Assembly (NCBI GenBank): GCA_000432915.1
Contig: HF995195.1
Coordinates: forward strand, 1 to 50,253
Direction of reading: 5' to 3'
Source: Firmicutes bacterium CAG:194
GTDB lineage: Bacteria; Bacillota; Clostridia; Lachnospirales; Lachnospiraceae
Length of the DNA: 50,253 nucleotides
Below the pieces are notes generated by a model, which was given only the letters and a program-made list of their open reading frames with translations, did not search any database and was not told the origin of the DNA. The position numbers and the translations under genes were made by a program. Each line of letters opens with the position of its first letter. Positions within the stretch are counted from its first letter, which is position 1. Of the stretch, positions 43,716-50,253 are shown piece after piece.

Positions 43716-45167
43716 CTATTCTTCCGCGAACAACTTCTGCTTCCGCTCCATCATCTCATCGATCTTCTCAATATACAGCGCAACATCCTTCACATTATCA
43801 CACCGCTCGATGCGCCCATCCGGGAAGACACGCTTTGTAATGCTGCCTGCACCGAGGGCTACGATCGTCTGCAGTTCCTCCATGATCAAAATATTGTATA
43901 TGCCATATTTTCCGTCCCGTGCATAGCCTACGTTTTCAAAATTACCGGACATATTTTTCTGCCGGTAGAGATAATAAGGCTGCATGGAAAGCATGCGTGC
44001 GCCCTCCGCTGCGATCCGCATCGTTTCATCCGTATTATGGATGGAAAACACCTGATGCTCGTCCATATAACGGCGCAGTCTGGAAGCCCGTTTGATTGCC
44101 AGCGAATGTACGGTCAGAGAATCCGGTGAAAGTGCCTCGATCTGACGGATCGTTTCTGCCACATCTGCCTCATCCTCGCCCGGAAGTCCTAAAATAATAT
44201 CCATATTGATGTTATCAAAGCCAAGCTCTCTTGCCATATGGTAAGCGTCTACCGCCTGCCCTACCGTATGCCTTCTGCCAATCAGCTGCAGCGTTTTATC
44301 ATGCATGGTCTGCGGATTGACTGAAATCCTTGTCACACCGTATTTCTTCAGAACCTCCAGTTTTTCTCTTGTAATGCTGTCTGCTCTGCCTGCTTCTACC
44401 GTAAATTCTTTTACCGTACTGAAATCAAAAATTTCTTTCAGATTCCGGATCAGTCTGTCAAGCTGCTCCGCCTCCAGAGTGGTAGGCGTTCCACCGCCGA
44501 TATACACGGTATCCAGTACTTTATCCTTGCAGATCCTTGCTGTTTCCTGCATTTCCCGGATCAGGCAGTCAATATAGGTTTCTACCCGTTCCCGGAATGC
44601 TGCGATCGGATAAGAAGTAAATGAGCAGTACAGACATGTTGTCGGGCAAAATGGTATCCCAATGTAAAGGCTGTAGCCATCATGTGTGATCTGGCTTAAG
44701 ATCGCCTTTTCCCGCTTTGCAATATCAATGGCAAGCTCTGTCTTTTCCTGACTGACATAATGCTCCTGCTTGAAAAAAGCAGCAACCTCTGCTTCTTCCT
44801 TTCCTTCCTCCAGCATCGTCATTGCGATCTTTGTCGGGCGGATACCCGTCAAGTTACCCCAGGGCAACTTCTTGTCCGTATATGCAGAGAGACTTCTGTA
44901 TAAAAATTTTTTAAACTCATTTTTGAAAGCCGGAGCAGTTCTTTCGATGTCCGCTGTATTCAGTGTCCATAAAGTCCCGTCTTCCGGCTTCATTGTAATC
45001 TGTTTTTCTTCTACTGTGATGGTGAATGTCTGTAAAGGTTTCTCTGCCGGTTTCTTTTCCACGCTCTCCGGTGTCAGGACCTTTACCGTCTCCTCCGGGT
45101 AAAATGCCTTTACCAGCGAATGAATGTCATATTCCCATCCTGCTTTATTGATCTTAACCTGTATCAT
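43716..45167 (-). CDS. hemZ: Coproporphyrinogen dehydrogenase-like radical SAM enzyme HemZ
   Basis: A 483-residue radical SAM protein. A 160-residue N-terminal region precedes the cluster motif CxxxCxxC, seen as CPTTCLYC (174-181), with GIPF before it. Next come VYIGGGTPTTLEAEQL, EFTVEAGR, RISVNPQTMHDKTL, and DIILGLPGE. HemZ is related to the oxygen-independent coproporphyrinogen III oxidase HemN and its name reflects that, but its reaction in anaerobes without full haem synthesis is uncertain. It follows an MBL hydrolase gene by 14 nt, as in many Clostridia. Confidence 0.9.
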   Translation of the reverse strand: MIQVKINKAGWEYDIHSLVKAFYPEETVKVLTPESVEKKPAEKPLQTFTITVEEKQITMKPEDGTLWTLNTADIERTAPAFKNEFKKFLYRSLSAYTDKKLPWGNLTGIRPTKIAMTMLEEGKEEAEVAAFFKQEHYVSQEKTELAIDIAKREKAILSQITHDGYSLYIGIPFCPTTCLYCSFTSYPIAAFRERVETYIDCLIREMQETARICKDKVLDTVYIGGGTPTTLEAEQLDRLIRNLKEIFDFSTVKEFTVEAGRADSITREKLEVLKKYGVTRISVNPQTMHDKTLQLIGRRHTVGQAVDAYHMARELGFDNINMDIILGLPGEDEADVAETIRQIEALSPDSLTVHSLAIKRASRLRRYMDEHQVFSIHNTDETMRIAAEGARMLSMQPYYLYRQKNMSGNFENVGYARDGKYGIYNILIMEELQTIVALGAGSITKRVFPDGRIERCDNVKDVALYIEKIDEMMERKQKLFAEE

Positions 45168-45181
45168 CTTATGCTTCTTTC

Positions 45182-45805
45182 CTATTGTACAAAGGGATTA
45201 TATTTTTTCTCATGACCGATCGTTGTCTCCCCGCCATGTCCCGGATAGACCTTTACATCATCCGGCAGTAAAAACAGCTTTTCATTAACAGATCGGATGA
45301 TCGCGGAATAGCTTCCCGTCTCAAAGTCGGTTCTGCCTACAGATTCCTGAAACAGCGTATCGCCGCTGATCAGAACCTTATCTTTTGCGAAGTAATAACA
45401 GCAGCTTCCGACGGTATGCCCCGGTGTTGCGATCACCTTTGCCGTCATACCTGCCAGTGTGATCTCCTCTCCATCCCTTACATAAACGTCCGGAATCACG
45501 GTCTCCGGTCTGCCACACTGTGCGGACAGATTTGTTTCAGCATTTTCACAAAGTGCCTTTTCCACATCCTGCGCATAAATTTTAGCGCCGGACAACTTTC
45601 GCAGCTCATTCGCACCCCAGATATGGTCAAAATGTCCGTGTGTCAGTAAAATACCGACGATCTGAAGTCCTGCCTTCTGCACCTGCTCATACAAATAGGC
45701 TCCCTGATCCGCAGGATCTACAAAAACAGCTTCTTTACTTCCTTCTTCATATAAGTAATAACAGTTTGTCTGGCACATGCCCAGCATGATTTTTCCGACC
45801 TTCAT
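45182..45805 (-). CDS. MBL-fold metallo-hydrolase (glyoxalase II-like)
   Basis: A 207-residue single-domain metallo-beta-lactamase-fold enzyme. The metal motif is LLTHGHFDHIWGA, with further ligands in TPGHTVGSCCYY, ISGDTLFQESVGR, and YPGHGGETTIGHE. The family hydrolyses thioesters such as S-lactoylglutathione, but the real substrate here is unknown. It is short compared with true glyoxalase II (about 250), lacking the C-terminal glutathione-binding part. It lies between relA and hemZ. Confidence 0.9.
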   Translation of the reverse strand: MKVGKIMLGMCQTNCYYLYEEGSKEAVFVDPADQGAYLYEQVQKAGLQIVGILLTHGHFDHIWGANELRKLSGAKIYAQDVEKALCENAETNLSAQCGRPETVIPDVYVRDGEEITLAGMTAKVIATPGHTVGSCCYYFAKDKVLISGDTLFQESVGRTDFETGSYSAIIRSVNEKLFLLPDDVKVYPGHGGETTIGHEKKYNPFVQ

Positions 45806-45828
45806 AAATTATGTGCTCCTTTTATTTG

Positions 45829-48150
45829 TCAGCCTGTCGTTCTCTCAATACTGAGAACGCTTTCGATATTATGCAGTTTATCGATCACTCTGTTCAGCTC
45901 TTCCTTGGAAGAAATCTCAAACGCTACATTCATCGTTGCAACGCCCTGTTTGCTCGTCCTTGTATTCATGCTCTGGATATCGATATTTTTCTCTGTCAAG
46001 GCTCTTGAAACATCTGCCAGCAGTCCATTTCTGTTATTGGCATAGATCGTGATCTCCGCAAAGTATCTTCCTTTTCCGTCAATGGACTCATCCTGCCACT
46101 CTGCATCGATCAGGCGGCTCCTTTCGATCTCCGGCAAGTTGATAATATTGACACAGTCTGTTCTGTGGATAGAAATACCTCTCCCTCTTGTTACAAAGCC
46201 GATAATTTCATCTCCCGGTACCGGGGAACAACACTTGGAGAAACGGACAGCCACATCATGAATGCCCTTTACAACAATACCGTTTTCCGTCTTGGATCGT
46301 GGCAGCATCTGCTTGGCTGCTGCACTTTCCTCCACTGCCTTGATCACTTCCTCATCGGAAAGCTCCTTCGGATGGTCGCGGTCATACATTTCCTTCATCT
46401 TATTGATGATCTGGCCTTCCTTCAGACCGCCGTGCCCGAGTGCGGCAAGGACGGATTCCCAGTCACGGAATCCAAACTTTTTCATAATGGATTCCATATA
46501 TTCCGGACGCATGATATCCACCTGATTGATCGCCTTTGCTTTACAATAAGAAAGCAGAAGCTCACGTCCCTTGATGATATTATCGTCCTTCAATTCATTT
46601 TTAAACCACTGATTGATCTTATTTTTTGCCTGTGTCGATTTTACAACATTCAGCCAGTCACGGCTCGGTCCCTTGGAATTCTGGCTCGTTAAGATCTCCA
46701 CACGGTCACCGTTGTTGATAACATAATCGATCGTCACAAGCTTTCCGTTGACACGGGCTCCGATCATCTTATTACCGACTGCGGAATGAATGCTGTACGC
46801 AAAATCGATCGGAGTAGATCCGGCAGGCAGGTTTTTGACATCACCTGTCGGGGTGAAACAATATACACTGTCAGAGAACAGATCCAGATCGCTCTTGAGC
46901 AGATTCATGAACTCTCTGTTATCCGACATATCTCTCTGCCACTCCAGAATCTGACGCAGCCAGGAGAGCTTTTCTTCTTCGGCCCCGGTATTGATCTTCT
47001 TACCATCGGAAGCCTCTTTATATTTCCAGTGCGCGGCAATACCATATTCTGCCGTCTTATGCATTTCATAGGTGCGGATCTGGATCTCGAACGGCTGACC
47101 GGAAGAACCGATCAGTGTCGTATGCAGCGACTGGTACATATTCGCCTTTGGCATGGCGATATAATCCTTAAATCTGCCCGGGATCGGTTTGTACATTTCG
47201 TGGATCACACCAAGTGCCGCATAACAGTCCTTGACCGTATCCACGATAATACGGACAGCAAAAAGATCGTAGATCTGATCGATCGTTTTATTCTGATTCT
47301 TCATCTTCTTATAAATACTGAAAAAATGCTTGACTCTGCCATCGATCTTTGCCTTGATGCCCGCACGTTCAATATGCGCACTGACCTCATCTACGATATT
47401 CTGTACATATCTCTCACGTTCTACTTTTCTGACCGCGATCTTATCCACCAGATCATAATATACATCCGGCTGTAAATATTTCAGTGACAGGTCATCCAGC
47501 TCGACCTTTACCTTCATGATACCAAGACGCTGTGCGATCGGCGCATAAATATCCATGGTTTCTCTGGCTTTTTCCTGCTGCTTCTCCGGTGTCATATGCT
47601 TGAGGGTACGCATATTATGCAGTCTGTCGGCAAGCTTGATAATGATAACACGGATATCCTTTGCCATGGCGAGAAACATCTTACGCATGTTTTCCGCCTG
47701 CAGATCCAGCTTGTCGCCCTGATACTGCAGCTGTCCCAGCTTTGTCACACCATCAACGAGAAGTGCCACATCGTCACCGAATTCTGCCCGGATCTGATCT
47801 GTCGTCATGATCGTATCTTCCACAACATCATGCAGAAGTCCTGCCGCGATCGTCTCCTTATCCATTTCCAGATCTGCCAGTATGATTGCAACACAAAGCG
47901 GGTGGATAATGTATGGCTCTCCGGATTTTCTTGCCTGATCCTTATGTGCATCATTCGCCACCTTATAGGCACGCTCGATCAGCGAAATATCATCACTCGG
48001 ATGGTATCTTCTCACACGCGTGATCAGATCCTGATACAGTTCCTCCGGTGTTTTGTATTCCGCCATAGCTTCAATATGACCATCATCAAATACCAATTCA
48101 GTTTTTTTCTGTTCTTCAGCCTTTGTCAATTCTCCCACTATATCGCCCAC
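45829..48150 (-). CDS. relA: Bifunctional (p)ppGpp synthetase/hydrolase (RelA/SpoT, Rel)
   Basis: A 773-residue stringent-response enzyme that makes and breaks the alarmone (p)ppGpp. The N-terminal HD hydrolase domain (about 50-200) has GLLHDVVEDT and is intact, so both activities are expected. The synthetase domain (about 240-360) includes VRIIVDTVKDCYAALG and GRFKDYIAMPKANMYQSLHT. TGS (VYCFTPTGDVKNLPAGSTP), a helical/zinc-finger-like region, and a C-terminal ACT domain follow. It starts at GTG (48150), with a weak AGAGAAG site; a second GTG at 48138 is possible. The promoter is at 48209-48237. Confidence 0.96.
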   Translation of the reverse strand: MGDIVGELTKAEEQKKTELVFDDGHIEAMAEYKTPEELYQDLITRVRRYHPSDDISLIERAYKVANDAHKDQARKSGEPYIIHPLCVAIILADLEMDKETIAAGLLHDVVEDTIMTTDQIRAEFGDDVALLVDGVTKLGQLQYQGDKLDLQAENMRKMFLAMAKDIRVIIIKLADRLHNMRTLKHMTPEKQQEKARETMDIYAPIAQRLGIMKVKVELDDLSLKYLQPDVYYDLVDKIAVRKVERERYVQNIVDEVSAHIERAGIKAKIDGRVKHFFSIYKKMKNQNKTIDQIYDLFAVRIIVDTVKDCYAALGVIHEMYKPIPGRFKDYIAMPKANMYQSLHTTLIGSSGQPFEIQIRTYEMHKTAEYGIAAHWKYKEASDGKKINTGAEEEKLSWLRQILEWQRDMSDNREFMNLLKSDLDLFSDSVYCFTPTGDVKNLPAGSTPIDFAYSIHSAVGNKMIGARVNGKLVTIDYVINNGDRVEILTSQNSKGPSRDWLNVVKSTQAKNKINQWFKNELKDDNIIKGRELLLSYCKAKAINQVDIMRPEYMESIMKKFGFRDWESVLAALGHGGLKEGQIINKMKEMYDRDHPKELSDEEVIKAVEESAAAKQMLPRSKTENGIVVKGIHDVAVRFSKCCSPVPGDEIIGFVTRGRGISIHRTDCVNIINLPEIERSRLIDAEWQDESIDGKGRYFAEITIYANNRNGLLADVSRALTEKNIDIQSMNTRTSKQGVATMNVAFEISSKEELNRVIDKLHNIESVLSIERTTG

Positions 48151-48208
48151 TCAGTCTTCTCTTTGATTTGAACCGAAAGCCGCTTTTCTTCAGCCACCAG
48201 TCCATAAT

Positions 48209-48237
48209 ATTATATTATTATTTGACATTTTCGTCAA
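48209..48237 (-). promoter_or_regulatory. Promoter of the relA operon
   Basis: TTGACG (48237-48232) and TATAAT (48214-48209) are 17 bp apart on the minus strand. The -35 is part of a small inverted repeat, TTGAC and GTCAA with six bases between, which could be a regulator site. Confidence 0.75.
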
Positions 48238-48287
48238 TAATCGTCGATTTGTATGGGAGATATCTATGGACTTATAAGCTATAAAAA

Positions 48288-48345
48288 TAAGAGATCCAAA
48301 CCTGATATGATAATATCACAATCAGTTGGATCTCTTTTTACATCG
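48288..48345 (-). terminator. Terminator after the XRE regulator gene
   Basis: AAGAGATCCAAC and GTTTGGATCTCTT pair across a loop that itself contains GATATTATCATATC. ATTTTTAT follows on the minus strand. It separates the XRE gene from relA. Confidence 0.8.
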
Positions 48346-48360
48346 TTCCCTTTTAATTAC

Positions 48361-48759
48361 TTATCTCCTGTCTCCGAAGTACTGTAGTTTTGAAATGAAA
48401 AGTGCTACTTCATCATAAATCAGATTAAATTCTCTGTCATTCCTGCTGCTGATCATTTCTTCCAGTTCTGCCATCTTACGTTTTCGTTCTACGTTTGAAA
48501 CAGCCATCTTGTCCGTGCCTGCAGGCTTTTCTTCCATTCCGTATCTGCTTTCCGGTTCATGTGTCAGAAAATCAATGACCGGAATTTTCAATGCCTCTGC
48601 AATCCTGTTGGTATAATCCAGACTGATCGACTGTTTACCACGTTCTATTGCACTCAGATAAGAAGAAGAGATATCAGCCATCTCCGCCAATTGTTCCTGG
48701 GTCAGATTCTGTTTTGTTCTTTCCAGCTTAATCCTCAGACCAATCTGCTCTTTATTCAT
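48361..48759 (-). CDS. XRE-family transcriptional regulator
   Basis: A 132-residue protein with an N-terminal HTH_3 domain (about 6-62), with LTQEQLAEMADISSSYLSAIE as the recognition unit. The C-terminal half is a charged, helical region, with RKRKMAELEEMISSRNDREF, and no known domain. The regulated genes are unknown. The gene is single and has a terminator. An imperfect palindrome at 48820-48845 upstream may be its own operator. Confidence 0.85.
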   Translation of the reverse strand: MNKEQIGLRIKLERTKQNLTQEQLAEMADISSSYLSAIERGKQSISLDYTNRIAEALKIPVIDFLTHEPESRYGMEEKPAGTDKMAVSNVERKRKMAELEEMISSRNDREFNLIYDEVALFISKLQYFGDRR

Positions 48760-48819
48760 TGCATCCGCTTACCTTTCCTATTACTACTACTATTTTAATA
48801 GAAGAGTTCCAGAATATAC

Positions 48820-48845
48820 AATGAACAATAATGTTGTTTTCATTC
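48820..48845. promoter_or_regulatory. Imperfect palindrome upstream of the XRE gene, possible operator
   Basis: AATGAACAA and TTGTTTTCATT are near-inverted repeats around a TAATG centre, 60-86 nt before the XRE start. They overlap the likely -35 region (TTGTAT with TAAAAT 18 bp on). XRE repressors often bind such sites at their own promoters. Confidence 0.4.
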
Positions 48846-48896
48846 ATTATTATGGAGTTTATCCACTATAGCACAAATTATACAGGTGATAATCAA

Positions 48897-49544
48897 TTAT
48901 CTGACCTGACAACCGCCCCACTCTACCACAGTAAAACCGGTTCTCTCCGGAGCACTAAGGCTCTGCGCCGGGATCTCCACTGCTTTACCCACTTGCTTCC
49001 ACGCCATAAATACCCGCAGCAGCGTGTCTGGAACCGGATCAATCAAAAGCTGTGCGTTCTGTGTATAAACATCCGACTGAAAAGCAATGAGATTATATGG
49101 ATTGTCCTGCATCAGTGGCAGCCAGTATACCATAAATTCATTTGCTTCCCTCCGGGTAAGTCCCAGCTTACTTAACGCATTCTCCAGAAAAGCTGCGGTA
49201 TCACTTCCCGCTACACAATATCCGCTGGAGAAATCATAGTCTGCTCCGCTTTCACCTTCCCAATAGAGGTAGTTATAGGTTTGTCCGTCTGCATCTGTCA
49301 GTGTCCCATCCGGGCTGGCAGACACATTCCAGCCATCCTGATACGCAGGATAGGTACAAGTCAGTTCTCCGGCGTAATCCAATTTCACCGTAACGTCCGT
49401 TTTGCTCTCCGGATAGAGATAGATCACCGGCTTTGCATCATATTCTTCCTCATCATCGCAGTTGCCCTGACAGGCTGTCAGACAACATGCACAGGATAAT
49501 ACTGCAAGCATTGCCAAAAGCCGCTTTATACGCAATTTCCCCAT
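48897..49544 (-). CDS. Lipoprotein of unknown function with a KPVIYLYP motif
   Basis: A 215-residue protein. The N-terminal 25 residues form a lipoprotein signal with lipobox CLTAC, then an acidic linker (CDDEEEYDAKP). The motif KPVIYLYPESKTDVTVKLDY opens a beta-rich domain, with ELTCTYPAYQDGWNVSASPDG, and YNYLYWEG. The C-terminal half looks helical and has LTRREANEFMVYWLPLM. I recognise this only as a conserved type from Lachnospiraceae and related gut Firmicutes; no function is known. The start is ATG 49544, with AAGGAG 6 nt upstream; a longer frame from 49565 lacks that site. A hairpin precedes the ribosome site. Confidence 0.7.
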   Translation of the reverse strand: MGKLRIKRLLAMLAVLSCACCLTACQGNCDDEEEYDAKPVIYLYPESKTDVTVKLDYAGELTCTYPAYQDGWNVSASPDGTLTDADGQTYNYLYWEGESGADYDFSSGYCVAGSDTAAFLENALSKLGLTRREANEFMVYWLPLMQDNPYNLIAFQSDVYTQNAQLLIDPVPDTLLRVFMAWKQVGKAVEIPAQSLSAPERTGFTVVEWGGCQVR

Positions 49545-49562
49545 GTATTTCTCCTTCCAAAA

Positions 49563-49616
49563 CAAACAACCAGCTTATCTGTGGTTTTATTCTACCACGA
49601 ATAAGCTGGTTTGTAT
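49563..49616 (-). terminator. Long hairpin 5' of the lipoprotein gene
   Basis: AAACCAGCTTAT and ATAAGCTGGTT pair with only small internal mismatches around an inner CCAC/GTGG pair. A T-rich tail (TTGTTTGTTTT) follows on the minus strand. The hairpin lies 170 nt after the TipA-like gene and ends about 7 nt before the lipoprotein ribosome site. It could end the upstream transcript, or control the lipoprotein message if the promoter is upstream of it. Confidence 0.6.
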
Positions 49617-49789
49617 AAAAATAATTATTGTCTTACTTATAGGAGAAATCCGAAAGAAAATCAGAACTGTTTTATAAGTATCATGAAATTTTAATACTAT
49701 AAATTTATGGGAATTATGGGAGAGATATTGATGCCTTTGTTACAAAAATATCAAATTTCCTGTCTGTCATCATTTTGGTAAACCTGAAG

Positions 49790-50253
49790 TTATTTTTTGC
49801 TCATATAAAATATATCAATGGCTTTACTTGCAAATTCCGCAGTGCCTATACCACCAACATTGTCAATATTTTCCGTAAGTTCTCCTCCACCAGCATACAT
49901 TCTTCCAAGACCACATAAAATCTTATCAGAACATGTATAAAAATGATTCGTAATGTAATCCTGAAGTTTCTTTACCTGAAACTGCACCTGCTCATCTGCC
50001 GGGTTCATTTCCTTCATTTGTCCAAATTCAACAAATAATTGCATAAACTCATTGGCGGCAGTAGCTTCGTCATCTTTAGTCCAGCTCTTTGTTTTCTCTT
50101 CAAACTCCTTGAACTCAGAGGTTTGTCCCCATTGTTCTTTTGCTCGTTTAGAATACTCATCAATCTTTCTTGTATCAAATACTTTAAAATCCATATATTT
50201 CACTCCTATTCCTTTTATTCCTCGAGCGAAACTAATAAGATTTTCAAGATGCT
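49790..50253 (-). CDS. TipA-like MerR-family regulator, C-terminal part (partial, runs off the right edge)
   Basis: The reading frame is open to the window edge; 153 residues are visible. It ends in a TipAS domain, the drug-binding module of TipA regulators, with VFDTRKIDEYSKRAKEQWG, EFEEKTKSW, and FVEFGQMKEMNPADEQVQFQV. Before this is HLENLISFARGIKGIG, which matches the end of the MerR coiled coil. The DNA-binding half is outside. A GTG at 50203 could be mistaken for the start, but the frame continues upstream. Such proteins sense thiopeptide or similar drugs and activate their own operons. No MATE or other pump is adjacent here. Confidence 0.8.
   Translation of the reverse strand, partial: HLENLISFARGIKGIGVKYMDFKVFDTRKIDEYSKRAKEQWGQTSEFKEFEEKTKSWTKDDEATAANEFMQLFVEFGQMKEMNPADEQVQFQVKKLQDYITNHFYTCSDKILCGLGRMYAGGGELTENIDNVGGIGTAEFASKAIDIFYMSKK

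Noticed and set aside
1..50253. CRISPR arrays, tRNA or rRNA genes, insertion sequences and prophage genes
   Set aside because: I looked in all gaps for spaced direct repeats, tRNA cloverleaf and transposase signatures and saw none.

Overview
The window is chromosomal DNA of an anaerobic Firmicute, most likely a Lachnospiraceae member (Clostridia). The evidence is low-to-mid GC, strong AGGAGG-type ribosome sites, the six-cysteine peptide SCIFF with its radical SAM maturase, a fused SecDF, HemZ, a DNPR-type (diaminopimelate) MurE, and the priA-def-fmt-rsmB-rlmN-prpC-prkC-rsgA-rpe gene order. I cannot name the genus. No tRNA, rRNA, CRISPR array, phage or insertion-sequence transposase is visible. 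Almost every gene lies on the minus strand.

Layout. 1-667: a cut-off substrate-binding lipoprotein gene and the decayed tail of a hybrid-kinase receiver domain. 665-2014: a MATE efflux pump. 2188-11121: a sugar-uptake module, made of a SIS-family 6-phospho-3-hexuloisomerase, two RbsC-type permeases, a double-NBD ATPase and a binding lipoprotein, transcribed away from a YesM/YesN-type two-component pair that probably controls it. 11201-23955: a housekeeping operon for translation start, rRNA modification, peptidoglycan synthesis, replication restart and Ser/Thr signalling (murE to rpe). 24204-26945: recJ and a membrane-anchored amidase, with a folded repeat-like element at the recJ 3' end. 27018-35600: a hybrid histidine kinase, secDF, the SCIFF locus (scfB, scfA), a CNNM/CorC protein, and a divergent DUF3792-amidase pair. 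35594-39339: hisS, aspS and a phosphopantetheinyl transferase. 39691-43492: degV, a Na/Pi cotransporter and a DUF6033 protein. 43716-48150: relA, an MBL hydrolase and hemZ. 48361-50253: an XRE regulator, a lipoprotein of unknown role and the end of a TipA-like MerR regulator.

How it fits together. A sensor kinase and AraC-type regulator face a sugar ABC operon, and a 21-bp direct repeat lies just upstream of that operon's promoter. The SCIFF precursor gene (47 codons) lies directly upstream of its maturase with a 9-bp hairpin between them. Much of the window is ordinary core genome. The points most worth a second look are the receiver-domain remnant fused to the MATE stop codon, the structured element that supplies the last recJ codons, the orphan hexuloisomerase, the repeat array upstream of hisS, and the untranslated hairpin in front of the lipoprotein at 49544. 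I did not find a convincing wholly new multi-gene system.
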